DNA of 64,000 nt from Alcanivoracaceae bacterium (GCA_023146255.1 JAGLCJ010000013.1:62001-126000); one strand, 5' to 3'; shown: positions 34,518 through 43,590, counted from the stretch's first letter. The notes: a model not told the origin generated them from the letters alone. Translations and numbers: made by a program.

Positions 34518-36410
34518 TCAGCTGTCCGCCTGTTCTGCCTCTTCCAGTGCGGTCATGGCGTCGAGCCAGTCGACTTCGACGCTCTCGCATTGTTTGCGCA
34601 GCGTGCCCTGGCGGGAGATCAGATCATTCAGGGCGCTCTTCTGGTTCGGCTGGTACAGCGCTTCGTCGCCCAGCTTTGTCTCGACCTCGGCCAGTTGCTG
34701 CTGAAGTTTTTCCAGCTGCTTTTCCAATTTGTCGGCGGCCTGTTTCAGCGGTCGCAGGTTGGCGCGCTTCTGTGCCGCCTGCTGGCGTTTGAGTTTGTTG
34801 TCGCTGGGGCTGCCATCACCGCTGGCGGAGGCGGTTTGCTTGCTGCGTTCACGCAGCCAGCGGGCGTAGTCATCAAGATCACCGTCCCATTCCGTTACCG
34901 TGCCGTTGGCCACCAGCACCAGTTCATCGACGGTGGTTTCCAGCAGGTGACGGTCGTGTGATACCAGCACCACGGCGCCTTCAAATTCCTGCAGCGCCAT
35001 GGTCAGCGCTTCGCGCATGTCGAGATCAAGGTGGTTAGCCGGTTCATCCAGCAACAGCAGGGCCGGTTTCTGTTGCACCAGCAAGGCCAGGGCGAGGCGC
35101 GATTTTTCGCCGCCGGAAAAGCGTTTCACTTCGGCAAAGGCATCGTCGCCGTGGAAACCGAAGCGGCCCAGTTCCTTGCGCACCTGCAGTTCTTCCCACT
35201 TCGGTTGCGCCAGCTGCATCAGGGCAAAGGCAGTCTTGTCCTGCGGCAGCGCATCAACCTGCTGCTGGTGAAAGTAACCGATCACCAGTTCCGGGCCGAC
35301 GATGAATTTACCGCCCAGTGGTGCCAGTTGTGTGGCCAGTGTCTTGATCAGGGTGGATTTGCCGGCGCCGTTCGGGCCAAGCAAACCAAGCCGGGTTTCC
35401 GGGCGGATGGAAAAACTGACGTCGCGCAGAATGATGCTGTCGCCATAGCCGCACTGCACCTTGACCAGATCAATCATCGGGTTGGGCAGCTTCAGCGGTT
35501 TCGGAAAGCTGAAACTAAAACCGTCGTCGGCGTGGGCCGGGGCAATCAGTTCCAGTTTTGCCAGCGCTTTCAAACGGCTTTGTGCCTGCCGGGCCTTGGT
35601 GGCCTGGGCGCGAAAGCGGTCGATAAATTTTTGCAGGTGCGCGGCCTGGGCTTTCTGCTTTTCGTACACCTGGGATTGTTGTGCGAGGCGTTCGGCCCGC
35701 TGCCGTTCGAAGGCGGAATAGTTGCCGCTATACAGCGTCAGGCTTTGCTGTTCGATATGCAGGATGTGGCCGACGGTGGCGTCAAGAAAATCGCGGTCGT
35801 GGGAAATCAGCAGCAGGGTTTGCGGCGCCTGTTGCAGCCAGTCCTGCAGCCACAGCACGGCATCCAGGTCGAGGTGGTTGGTCGGTTCGTCGAGCAGTAA
35901 CAGGTCGGCGTCAGCGAGCAGTACCCGGGCCAGATTCAGACGCATGCGCCAGCCACCGGAAAAACTGGCCACCGGATTGCGCTGGGTGTCGGCGGCAAAG
36001 CCGAGGCCGGCCAGCACTTCGGCGGCGCGAGCCGGCAGCGACCAGGCATTCAGCGCATCAAGTTTTTCATGGGCGTGGCCGATGGCCATGCCGTCGCCGC
36101 TGGCTTCGGCGTCGCGCAATGCTTTTTCGGCAGCGCGCAGCGGGGTATTGCCGTCCAGCACATAATCAATCGCCGGCTGATCCAGCGCCGGCACTTCCTG
36201 AGCCATGATCGCCAGCCGCCAGTCCGCCGGCATCGACAGACTGCCGGCATCAGGCTCCAGCTGACCGCAGAGCAGGGAGAACAGCGAGCTCTTGCCGCAG
36301 CCGTTGCGACCGGTCAGGCCGATCTTCCAGCCGCCGTGCAGGGTGATGCTGGCATGGTCGAGAAGAATGTCGGGGCCGCGCCGCAGGCGCAGGCTTTCAA
36401 GTTGGATCAT
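34518..36410 (-). CDS. ABC-F ATPase (YheS-like ribosome factor)
   Basis: 630 residues. Two ATP-binding cassettes: GRNGCGKSS with signature FSGGWRMRLNLARVL, then GPNGAGKST with FSGGEKSRLALALL, joined by the charged P-site tRNA-interaction linker (QSQVYEKQKAQAAHLQKFIDRFRAQATKARQAQSRLKAL). The C-terminal coiled coil (LKQAADKLEKQLEKLQQQLAEVE) fits the YheS branch. Cytosolic; ABC-F factors relieve stalled ribosomes. No transmembrane partner gene is present, as expected for the group. Confidence 0.92.
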   Translation of the reverse strand: MIQLESLRLRRGPDILLDHASITLHGGWKIGLTGRNGCGKSSLFSLLCGQLEPDAGSLSMPADWRLAIMAQEVPALDQPAIDYVLDGNTPLRAAEKALRDAEASGDGMAIGHAHEKLDALNAWSLPARAAEVLAGLGFAADTQRNPVASFSGGWRMRLNLARVLLADADLLLLDEPTNHLDLDAVLWLQDWLQQAPQTLLLISHDRDFLDATVGHILHIEQQSLTLYSGNYSAFERQRAERLAQQSQVYEKQKAQAAHLQKFIDRFRAQATKARQAQSRLKALAKLELIAPAHADDGFSFSFPKPLKLPNPMIDLVKVQCGYGDSIILRDVSFSIRPETRLGLLGPNGAGKSTLIKTLATQLAPLGGKFIVGPELVIGYFHQQQVDALPQDKTAFALMQLAQPKWEELQVRKELGRFGFHGDDAFAEVKRFSGGEKSRLALALLVQQKPALLLLDEPANHLDLDMREALTMALQEFEGAVVLVSHDRHLLETTVDELVLVANGTVTEWDGDLDDYARWLRERSKQTASASGDGSPSDNKLKRQQAAQKRANLRPLKQAADKLEKQLEKLQQQLAEVETKLGDEALYQPNQKSALNDLISRQGTLRKQCESVEVDWLDAMTALEEAEQADS

Positions 36411-36453
36411 GAGCCAATCATGTCGGGGAAAAGAGGCGCGAGTGTAGCAGAAC

Positions 36454-36508
36454 GGTAGGAGCCGTCGATCGACGGCGAGGGTTTCGCGGCTGATCAGCCG
36501 CTCCCACG
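36454..36508. repeat. REPIN-like double palindrome, copy 6
   Basis: Ends GGTAGGAGC and GCTCCCACG (degenerate right end). Left core CGTCGATCGACG, right core GGCTGATCAGCC. Between the c-di-GMP enzyme and the ABC-F gene. Confidence 0.8.
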
Positions 36509-36514
36509 AGAATA

Positions 36515-38824
36515 TCAGGCGCTGATGGCCTGCTCGCCGATGCGTGGCTGTTCCAGCCAGCCCCGTGCCCAGACCGCCAGTTCAGTGGCGGCCATCGGTT
36601 TGCCCAGCAGGAAGCCCTGAATCAGGTCGCAGCCGAAGCTTTCCAGCAGCATCACCGCTTCACGGGTTTCCACCCCCTCGGCGACCACTTCCAGACCCAT
36701 GTTGTGGCCGAGCTCGATGGTCGAATGCACAATCACGGCGTCGTCGTCGCTGTGATCCAGATTCAGCACGAACGACTTGTCGATTTTCAGTTCGTCCACC
36801 GGCATGCGCTTGAGTTGCGATAGTGACGAGTAGCCGGTGCCGAAATCATCCACCGCCAGACGCAGACCGATGCCTTTCAGGCGCGACAACATCGCGTGGC
36901 CCTGTTGTTCGTCTTTCATCACCGAGCTTTCAGTGATCTCCAGACACAGTGCCTGCGGCTCCACTTCGGCATTGGCGAGCAGGTTGGCGATATAACCGGG
37001 CAGATCTTCGTCGAGCAAGTCGGTGGCCGAAATGTTCACCGACAGCTGCACCATCAGGTGTTCGCGGTGCCATTCCTGCAATTGCGCCACCGCGGTCTTC
37101 AGCACCCAGCGGGTCAGGCGGTTGATATGGCCGGCGTCTTCGGCAATGGCAATAAATTCGTCCGGGCGCAGCGGGCCCAGCTTCGGGTGATGCCAGCGAA
37201 TCAGCGCTTCGGCACCGATGCGTTCGCGATCACGCAGCGCCGCTTTCGGTTGATACAGCAGGTGCAGACCTTCGCCGCTGAGCGCTTCTTTCAGGTCGCG
37301 CGCCAGTGACAACCGGCGCAGATGGCGCTCGTCCCAGCCAGGCTGGTACACCGCCACGTGATGGCCGCCGGCCTGCTTGGCGTCATACATGGCGATATCG
37401 GCACGGCGCATCAGGGTTTCAGCGTTATCGCCGTGCTCTGGATAAATGGCGATGCCGATACTGGCCTCGACGTTCAGGTGCAGGTCATCGAGTTCAACGG
37501 TCTGGGCAATGCGATCACGGATGCGATGGGCAACCTTGATAGATTGGGCAGTATCAACACCGGCCAGCAGCAACATGAATTCATCGGCGCCGAGGCGAGC
37601 GGCCAGGTCACGCTCCTTGGTGCTGCTGTCGAGACGGCGAGCGACCACACCAAGTACCTGATCACCGACACCGTGACCGAGGGAGTCGTTGATTTCCTTG
37701 AAGCGGTTCAGGTCCAGCGCCATGACTGCGAACGGTGCGCCGGTGCGAATCGCGGTATCCAGTGACAGCAGCGCAACGCGACGGTTGGGCAAGCCGGTAA
37801 GGGAATCATGTTCGGCCTGATGCACCAGTCGCTGCTCACGCTCGGCGATGGCGCCCTGCATGGCGTTGAAGGCCTTGGCGAGGTCGCCGAATTCATCGTC
37901 ACTCTGGATCGGTACCACGGTGTTGTAGTGGCCCGAGGTAATTCGCTTGGAAGCACTGGCCAGTGCCTTGACCGGCAGACTGATGCCGCGTGCCAGCAGC
38001 GCCGCAGCAATGGCGGCCAGCGCCAGCCCGCCAATGGCCAGCCACAGCAGCTGTCGGCCGAGGGCGTAATAGGGTTCCAGTACCTGCTCCATCGGCAGCT
38101 GCAGGATGGCACTGACCTGTTCCGACAGCGGCAGGGTCAGCACCAGAAAATCGCTGGCGCCAATGCGGACTTCCTTCGGGTTGCTGACCTGACCGTTGCC
38201 GGCCAGCCACAGTGCCGAGGCGCTGGCCTGTTCCGGCAGCAGGGTGCTGGCAATAAAGTCCTGGCCCTTGCCGACAAAGGACACATCGAGACTGGTCAGC
38301 TGGGAAAGATTCCAGGCCAACGCCTCGTTGATGACAAAACCCATGCTGACCCAGCCGACCAGGTCCGGCGCGTAAAGCGGTGTGATCACGACTTCGTAGG
38401 GCAGGCCGTCGATCACTTCGACGCGCACTTCCGGGTCAAACAGATCCAGCGGTGGCGTGATCTGCCGGTCCACGGCATCAAGGCTGATGACCTTGCCGCT
38501 GCGGGTAATCAGCCGGGCCAGGTCGGCCTTGACCCGACCGGAATGGTTGGCCAGCGCCGAGCGGATAGTGTCTTCGTCACCGGTGGCAACCGCTTCGCGA
38601 AAGCCGAAATCCGCCACCAGGATTTCCACTGAAGAGGCGAGCTGCATGGCCCGGTTGTTGAGCAGTTCGGTAAAGATTTCGCCGCCCACGGTCAGGCCCT
38701 TGCGGGCATCGCTGAGCAGGGTGTCGCGGATCACCGCACGGGAGGCAAAGTGGCTGGCAAACTGGAGCACACAGACCAGGCCGACCAGAATCAGCATCAG
38801 CTTCCCGAGGTGACTGTGGCGCAT
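36515..38824 (-). CDS. Membrane HAMP-GGDEF-EAL cyclic-di-GMP enzyme
   Basis: 769 residues. Two membrane helices (about 8-28 and 258-280) enclose a periplasmic sensor domain of about 230 residues, probably cache-like. A HAMP segment is followed by a GGDEF domain whose signature is GADEF rather than GGDEF, with no RxxD inhibitory site (KERD at that place). The EAL domain retains EALIRW, LEITESSVM and DDFGTGYSSL...DELKIDKSFV. The phosphodiesterase looks intact; the cyclase half may be weak or only regulatory. It would link an external signal to c-di-GMP and biofilm or motility behaviour. Confidence 0.9.
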   Translation of the reverse strand: MRHSHLGKLMLILVGLVCVLQFASHFASRAVIRDTLLSDARKGLTVGGEIFTELLNNRAMQLASSVEILVADFGFREAVATGDEDTIRSALANHSGRVKADLARLITRSGKVISLDAVDRQITPPLDLFDPEVRVEVIDGLPYEVVITPLYAPDLVGWVSMGFVINEALAWNLSQLTSLDVSFVGKGQDFIASTLLPEQASASALWLAGNGQVSNPKEVRIGASDFLVLTLPLSEQVSAILQLPMEQVLEPYYALGRQLLWLAIGGLALAAIAAALLARGISLPVKALASASKRITSGHYNTVVPIQSDDEFGDLAKAFNAMQGAIAEREQRLVHQAEHDSLTGLPNRRVALLSLDTAIRTGAPFAVMALDLNRFKEINDSLGHGVGDQVLGVVARRLDSSTKERDLAARLGADEFMLLLAGVDTAQSIKVAHRIRDRIAQTVELDDLHLNVEASIGIAIYPEHGDNAETLMRRADIAMYDAKQAGGHHVAVYQPGWDERHLRRLSLARDLKEALSGEGLHLLYQPKAALRDRERIGAEALIRWHHPKLGPLRPDEFIAIAEDAGHINRLTRWVLKTAVAQLQEWHREHLMVQLSVNISATDLLDEDLPGYIANLLANAEVEPQALCLEITESSVMKDEQQGHAMLSRLKGIGLRLAVDDFGTGYSSLSQLKRMPVDELKIDKSFVLNLDHSDDDAVIVHSTIELGHNMGLEVVAEGVETREAVMLLESFGCDLIQGFLLGKPMAATELAVWARGWLEQPRIGEQAISA

Positions 38825-38953
38825 GGAGGCTCCGGTTTGAGGTGTCCGGCGTGGGCGCCGGCTTTTTGTGTATTCCGTTGACAGGCACTGTACCCCAGCG
38901 CTGCCGGGGGTAACAGCGGCGGCTCCCCGCCAGATGGTTGTTTTTACAAGCTA

Positions 38954-39712
38954 TTACAGGCCGGGCAGGGTGCGGGTCAGGTGTCGCTGAATTTCCAGCC
39001 ACTCGATGATGGTGCGCCAGGCGTCACGGTCCTGTTGATCGGCCTCCTGCAGATCAAGCACGCCACAGCCCTCGCCAGCTGCGCGCACATACAGCTGGGT
39101 GTCTCGCAGGGTAGTCAGGAACGGGATCTTCAGGCTGTGCAGGAACAGCTCCAGTTTGCCGTACATCCGGGTTCTCTCCCGGGCCCGGTTGGCGATCACC
39201 GCCAGCCGTTTTGGCCGGCGCCGGTTGGCCGGAGACAGCATCACCGATTGCATGAAGCGGGTGGCGGCACGGATGTCGATCGGGCTTGGCAGCACCGGCA
39301 CCAGCACCACTCTGGCGATGTTGAGCAGGGCATCCAGTGCGGTGCCATTGAGTCCGGCCGGGGAGTCGATGATCAACAGGTCACCGGCTTCGCGCAGCGG
39401 TCCCTGCAGCTTGCCGGCGTGAAAGCGGCCATCCAGCGGGATCGAGATCAGGCGGATGTCGTCATTGCCGCTGTCCTTGCGCTGGCGACACCACTGGGTG
39501 GCAGATTGTTGCGGGTCGAGATCAAGCAAGGTGACGTCACAGCCGCGGCCGGCGTAGTAACTGGCCAGACTGGTGGACAGGGTGGTCTTGCCGCAGCCGC
39601 CCTTGGCATTGGCCAGCAAAATGACAAAGCGATGCCCGCCGCGATCCGACACCGGGCGTGCCGGGGCAAGTACCTCATCTTGTGGAATTACTGCGCTGTC
39701 ACTACCTGTCAT
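38954..39712 (-). CDS. Orphan ParA-family ATPase
   Basis: 252 residues. LLANAKGGCGKTTLSTSLASYYA is the deviant Walker A box of ParA/MinD, and DLLIIDSPAGLNG is Walker B. A variable N-terminus of about 28 residues precedes it. No parB partner or DNA-binding partner is adjacent, so it is not a chromosome or plasmid partition unit in place. Orphan ParAs position chemoreceptors, carbon or storage granules, or flagella. It is 129 bp upstream of the c-di-GMP enzyme gene on the same strand. Confidence 0.85.
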   Translation of the reverse strand: MTGSDSAVIPQDEVLAPARPVSDRGGHRFVILLANAKGGCGKTTLSTSLASYYAGRGCDVTLLDLDPQQSATQWCRQRKDSGNDDIRLISIPLDGRFHAGKLQGPLREAGDLLIIDSPAGLNGTALDALLNIARVVLVPVLPSPIDIRAATRFMQSVMLSPANRRRPKRLAVIANRARERTRMYGKLELFLHSLKIPFLTTLRDTQLYVRAAGEGCGVLDLQEADQQDRDAWRTIIEWLEIQRHLTRTLPGL

Positions 39713-39857
39713 GCCCCCCTCCTGCCGTCACTATAGGGTAGCCGCTGTTGCGGTGCAGCTGACATCACTAAAATCGTGAACCGATGCCGGGGTTCGCCAT
39801 GACAACCGCCAGCAAACGCCTGTATGCTTGCCGCTTCGCCGGCAACGGGGCGTCACG

Positions 39858-40175
39858 ATGAAGTATTTTCTGCTGCTGATCGGGTTGGTTATCGCGGTAC
39901 TGGCGGCGCTGATGTTTGTGCCGGTGGAAAACGGTAAGCCGGTACTGGATCCGGACTCAGTGGGTCAGTTGCTGTCGGAGTCGACCTCAATGGTTGTTTC
40001 TGGCGAAGAAGAGGTGTTGCCGGCGATGTACCGCTGGCGGGATGCATCCGGGCAGTGGCAATACGGTCAGGTGCCTCCGCCCGGAGTGAATGCCGAGCCG
40101 ATGGAACAAAAAGATACCCGCACAGTCAGCCCTGAAGCATTGCGTCAGGGTGCGCTGCCGGAAGATTCACAATAA
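39858..40175 (+). CDS. DUF4124-like membrane-anchored protein
   Basis: 105 residues from the ATG at 39858. One N-terminal membrane helix (FLLLIGLVIAVLAALMFVPV) and a C-terminal region with YRWRDASGQWQYGQVPPPGV, the short DUF4124 motif. The soluble part would face the periplasm. Function unknown. Followed after 27 bp by the FKBP gene on the same strand. Confidence 0.75.
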   Translation: MKYFLLLIGLVIAVLAALMFVPVENGKPVLDPDSVGQLLSESTSMVVSGEEEVLPAMYRWRDASGQWQYGQVPPPGVNAEPMEQKDTRTVSPEALRQGALPEDSQ

Positions 40176-40202
40176 AAGCCAATGAGCTGCTATGGAGGCA
40201 AG

Positions 40203-40904
40203 ATGAACAAGTTTGCACTGCTGATCGCCGGTACGGTGGCATTGACCGCCTGTGGCGATAACACCAAGGTCAATCTGGACAGCGAAGACAAGAAGGCTGC
40301 CTACTCGCTCGGTTACCGCACCGGCGAGCAGATGCAGGGCCGTATGGACGGCATTGATCTGGACAGCTTCCTGGAAGGTATGCGCGCCGGTGCGCTGGGC
40401 GAGGAGCAGGTCAAGGCACTGATGGCCGCCGAAGATATGGATGCGGCGATCACCGCATTCCAGCAGAAGAAAATGGAAGAAGAGCAAGCCGAAATGGCTC
40501 GCGAAGCAGATGAAAATCTGGCTGCCGGCGCTGCCTATCGTGCCACCCATGCTGAACAGGAAGGCGTAACCGTTACCGAAAGCGGCATGCAGTATGAAGT
40601 GCTGGCTAGCGGTGATGGTGCCAGCCCGTCTGCGGAAGACACCGTGGTGGCGCACTATCACGGCACCCTGATTGACGGCACCGTGTTCGACAGCTCGGTG
40701 GATCGTGGCGAGCCGGCCACCTTCCCGCTGAATCGCGTGATTCAGGGCTGGCAGGAAGCGCTGCCGATGATGAAGATTGGCGACAAGTGGCGCATCGTGC
40801 TGCCGCCGCACCTGGCCTATGGCGAGCAGGGCGCCGGTGGTGTGATTGGTCCGAATGCGACGCTGGTGTTTGAAGTTGAGCTCAAGGACATCGTTAAAGA
40901 GTAA
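40203..40904 (+). CDS. FKBP-type peptidyl-prolyl isomerase lipoprotein (FkpA/Mip-like)
   Basis: 233 residues from the ATG at 40203, chosen for GGAGG upstream. The lipobox LTAC anchors it to the membrane. Residues about 25-120 form the dimerisation domain (KKAAYSLGYRTGEQMQGRM), and the FKBP domain follows: VVAHYHGTLIDGTVFDSSVDRGEPATFPLNRVIQGWQEALPMMKIGDKWRIVLPPHLAYGEQGAGG. It catalyses proline isomerisation and assists folding of periplasmic or outer-membrane proteins. A strong terminator follows. Confidence 0.95.
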   Translation: MNKFALLIAGTVALTACGDNTKVNLDSEDKKAAYSLGYRTGEQMQGRMDGIDLDSFLEGMRAGALGEEQVKALMAAEDMDAAITAFQQKKMEEEQAEMAREADENLAAGAAYRATHAEQEGVTVTESGMQYEVLASGDGASPSAEDTVVAHYHGTLIDGTVFDSSVDRGEPATFPLNRVIQGWQEALPMMKIGDKWRIVLPPHLAYGEQGAGGVIGPNATLVFEVELKDIVKE

Positions 40905-40914
40905 TGCTGTCACA

Positions 40915-40949
40915 CCCCGTCACCGCTTGCCGGTGACGGGGTTTCTCTT
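40915..40949 (+). terminator. Intrinsic terminator of the FKBP gene
   Basis: Perfect 11-bp stem CCCCGTCACCG/CGGTGACGGGG, loop CTTGC, followed by TTTCTCTT. It starts 10 bp after the stop. Confidence 0.9.
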
Positions 40950-40961
40950 CCCCTTCCTGCA

Positions 40962-41450
40962 TCAATGCACCAGTACTCTCTGTAGTGGTTCCTCGCGCTG
41001 GTGAATGCTGACAATCAGCTGATCCTCCAGAGCGAAGCGTTCTTCCAGTTTGTTCAGCAGGTCATTCAGCCGCTGCGGCAGTATCTCCTGCAGGGCGGCA
41101 ATGTGTTCGCCGGTATCGAAGTCATCATTGAATGCCAGCGCGGCATCGGTCGACTCCTCGAGACGGCGCAGGATTGACGCCACCAGTTCCGGATTTTCCC
41201 GCTGCGAGTAGCGCGCTTCACGGGCCAGTTCCCGGTATATCTCGAAGTAACCTGCGCTGATGTAGTCCACCAGTAATTCACAGAACTGCTGTACCCGCTG
41301 CGGCAGCGGATTGCGCTGGCGGTTGCTGTTGGTCAGGCTGCGCAGACTACAAAGCATGCGCAGTAACTGTTTGCGCTCGCCCAGCCACTGCTGAACCAGA
41401 AGCTCAATGCGCTGCCATTGCTGCAGGGCGGCGTGGGTCTGTTGTGTCAT
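40962..41450 (-). CDS. rsd: Rsd/AlgQ anti-sigma-70 factor
   Basis: 162 residues from the ATG at 41450, with GGGAGG upstream. The helical bundle RIELLVQQWLGERKQLLRMLCSL and QRVQQFCELLVDYISAGYFEIYRELAREA correspond to E. coli Rsd and Pseudomonas AlgQ, which bind region 4 of the housekeeping sigma factor in stationary phase. The 290-bp region upstream (41451-41740) holds REPIN copy 7 but no other gene; I see only an AT-rich stretch near 41580-41640 that could hold promoters. Confidence 0.93.
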   Translation of the reverse strand: MTQQTHAALQQWQRIELLVQQWLGERKQLLRMLCSLRSLTNSNRQRNPLPQRVQQFCELLVDYISAGYFEIYRELAREARYSQRENPELVASILRRLEESTDAALAFNDDFDTGEHIAALQEILPQRLNDLLNKLEERFALEDQLIVSIHQREEPLQRVLVH

Positions 41451-41687
41451 GATCAGTCCTCCCGACATTTCCCTATCCCAAGTACACGCCGGCAAAGCCG
41501 GGAACTCACGTTAGGCGGGAGAGGAACAGGCGCGCAATTGGCCGCACGTGACGTGGCGCAAGAAATCGAGCTGGCAGGAAAATTTCGTTGTTAAAACAGC
41601 GGATTAATCCCAAGACAGATTTCGCATAAAAAGCCCGCAGAAAAGGTAGGCTGGCTATGTCGGAGAAAGGACTGATGGCACTGTCTG

Positions 41688-41745
41688 CTGTAGGAGCCGT
41701 CGATCGACAGCGAAGATCTTTCGCGGCTGATCAGCCGCTGCTACA
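41688..41745. repeat. REPIN-like double palindrome, copy 7
   Basis: Ends CTGTAGGAGC and GCTGCTACA (one change at the right). Left core CGTCGATCGACA (one arm mismatch), right core GGCTGATCAGCC. It supplies the TAG stop of the lrgB gene. Confidence 0.85.
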
Positions 41746-42442
41746 ACAATCCCGCAATCCACGGCCATAACCATGGCAATGCCAGCGCAGTGAGCAGCCC
41801 GGTCAGGCCAAGCGCCAGCGACGAGTAGGCGCCGGCGCGTTCGCCGTATTCAAACGCCCGGGCGGTGCCGATGGCGTGGGCCACCAGTCCCAGCGCCAGG
41901 CCACGAATGCGGTCATCGGTGATGCGGAACAGACGGAATACCAGCGGGGCTGCCAGCACCCCGACAATGCCGGTAATGGCCACCGCGCCGGCGGCCAGTG
42001 CCGGGTAGCCGCCGGTCAGGCGGCTGACTTCGAGGGCAATCGGGGTGGTGATGGATTTCGGCGCCAGCGAGCCAACCACATCCGCCGGGGCGCCGCATAT
42101 CGCGGCCAGGGCAATGGCCAGTCCCGCCGCCAGGGGCGCGCCGATCAGGATATACAGCGTCACCTGTCGCCAGATATGCCGCAGGGTGGAGAGCTGGCGG
42201 TACAGCGGCCAGGCCAGTGCCACGGTGGCCGGGCCGAGGAAGAACTGCAGCACGGCGGTGCCGGCCAGATAGTCGCGGTAGGAAATGCCCAGCGCCAGCA
42301 ACACCACAATCACCGGGATCATTGCCAGCAGAAACGGGTGCGCCAGCGGATGGCGACCGGTGCGCTCGTAGACCCACCAGGCCAGCCGGTAACTGGTCAG
42401 GGTCAGCAGCAGGGCAAACAGCGGCGTTGAGAAAGCGCTCAT
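41741..42442 (-). CDS. lrgB: LrgB/CidB family membrane protein
   Basis: 233 residues from the ATG at 42442. Multiple hydrophobic helices with FLGPATVALAWPLYRQ and PKSITTPIALEVSRLTGG, the conserved LrgB motifs. Partner of LrgA; the pair resembles holin-antiholin modulators and has been linked to pyruvate or metabolite export. It overlaps lrgA by ATGA. The TAG stop codon comes from REPIN copy 7. Confidence 0.92.
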   Translation of the reverse strand: MSAFSTPLFALLLTLTSYRLAWWVYERTGRHPLAHPFLLAMIPVIVVLLALGISYRDYLAGTAVLQFFLGPATVALAWPLYRQLSTLRHIWRQVTLYILIGAPLAAGLAIALAAICGAPADVVGSLAPKSITTPIALEVSRLTGGYPALAAGAVAITGIVGVLAAPLVFRLFRITDDRIRGLALGLVAHAIGTARAFEYGERAGAYSSLALGLTGLLTALALPWLWPWIAGLL

Positions 42443-42780
42443 GACGGCGACCGCAGCAGCAGCTTGAGCAGGCCGGTCACCAGCACCAGCGCCAGCACCG
42501 TGCCAAGCACAATCGACACCAGCAGGGCCAGACCATGCTCGGCGTACCGATCCCACTCCAGCACGATGCCGATGCCGATCGGAAAGAACAGCAGGGTCAG
42601 GTTGCCAATCAGCAGGTTGGCGGCCGGGGCGATGCGTTGCAGGATCGCGGCGCGGGTGGTCAGGGCGGCGAGCAGCAGCACCATGCCCAGCACAGGGCCG
42701 GGCAGTGGCAGGTTGAGGGTCTGAACCAGTAGCTCGCCGGCGAACTGGAACGCCAGCAGGATCAGCAAACCATCAAGCAT
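42439..42780 (-). CDS. lrgA: CidA/LrgA family membrane protein
   Basis: 113 residues, four membrane helices, with LNLPLPGPVLGMVLLLAAL and LLFFPIGIGIV as family motifs. It overlaps the dsbB end by 8 bp and the lrgB start by 4 bp, forming the operon dsbB-lrgA-lrgB. A membrane pore or metabolite-transport role is the usual proposal. Confidence 0.92.
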   Translation of the reverse strand: MLDGLLILLAFQFAGELLVQTLNLPLPGPVLGMVLLLAALTTRAAILQRIAPAANLLIGNLTLLFFPIGIGIVLEWDRYAEHGLALLVSIVLGTVLALVLVTGLLKLLLRSPS

Positions 42781-43279
42781 GGCGACGCAGCAGCTGGAAC
42801 AGGGCGACTGCGGTCAGGCCGATAAACACCAGCAGCGACCAGGCCGGCAGGGAAATGCCGAGGAACAGCCAGTCGATCTTGGCGCACTCGCCGGAGCCGG
42901 TCAGCACCATGTCCAGCACTTCCAGAAACGGGAACACGTCCATCATGTAATCCAGCGCCGGGCCACAGGCCGGCACATCTTCCGGTGGCAGTCCCTGCAA
43001 CCAGACATGGCGGCCGGCGACGGCGCCACCGCCGATGGCACCGATGCCAGCCAGGGCAGCATAGATACGCTGGCCGGTGGCTCCGGGGTTATGCAGCAGG
43101 GCAAGCAGGAAGAACAGCCCGGCAACGATCACGCCGACGCGCTGGAAGATACACAGCGGGCAGGGGTCGAGGCCTTCGACATGTTCCAGATAGAGGGCGC
43201 CGGCCATGGCCACGACGCAGGCCAGAAAGGCAAGCAGGTTGAGCATACGCGGAGCCAGCAAGCGGGCCATCAGGGGCAT
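42773..43279 (-). CDS. dsbB: Disulfide bond formation protein DsbB
   Basis: 168 residues, four membrane helices. GLDPCPLCIFQRVGV holds the first CxxC pair next to the quinone-binding Arg, and ACGPALDYMM...SGECAKIDW has the second periplasmic pair. It re-oxidises DsbA using quinones. It heads an operon in which its end overlaps lrgA by 8 bp. Linking oxidative folding to LrgAB in one transcript is uncommon; it may be incidental. Confidence 0.94.
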   Translation of the reverse strand: MPLMARLLAPRMLNLLAFLACVVAMAGALYLEHVEGLDPCPLCIFQRVGVIVAGLFFLLALLHNPGATGQRIYAALAGIGAIGGGAVAGRHVWLQGLPPEDVPACGPALDYMMDVFPFLEVLDMVLTGSGECAKIDWLFLGISLPAWSLLVFIGLTAVALFQLLRRHA

Positions 43280-43398
43280 GGCGACCTCTCTGTCAGTAAG
43301 TAGAAGGCAATGTGCGGCGAAGGGTAGGGAAAAGGGCGCCGTCCGGCAACCGGCAGAATTGATTCCTCAAACAGGGAGGTCAGGGTTCCCGGGGCGGA

Positions 43399-43590
43399 TC
43401 AGCCAGCGACGCGTTGTCCGGCCTGTTTCCGCAGCCAGGCTTCGTTACCTTCCGCCCAGCCGGATTCCCACCACTGCGACAGGGTTTCATCCTGAAACGG
43501 GCAGTCCGTTGACGGACGACCGCTCAGGCCCCAGAGGCAGCCCTGATTGTAGGCCTTCTTGCATTCGTCGTTGCTGTGTTGCGCTGTCAT
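43399..43590 (-). CDS. rmf: Ribosome modulation factor-like protein
   Basis: 63 residues from the ATG at 43590. CKKAYNQGCLWGLSGRPSTDCPFQDETLSQWWESGWAEG fits the RMF pattern (Gly-rich first half, CPF/CPY, then W..GW.EG). RMF converts 70S ribosomes into inactive 100S dimers in stationary phase. Its many cysteines (four) differ from E. coli RMF, so another RMF-fold role (CrpP-like proteins share the fold) is possible. The promoter region holds a long inverted repeat at 43744-43797. Confidence 0.75.
   Translation of the reverse strand: MTAQHSNDECKKAYNQGCLWGLSGRPSTDCPFQDETLSQWWESGWAEGNEAWLRKQAGQRVAG

Noticed and set aside
38954..39712. ParA as a plasmid or chromosome partition gene
   Set aside because: No parB or parS-like repeats next to it; it is an orphan ATPase.
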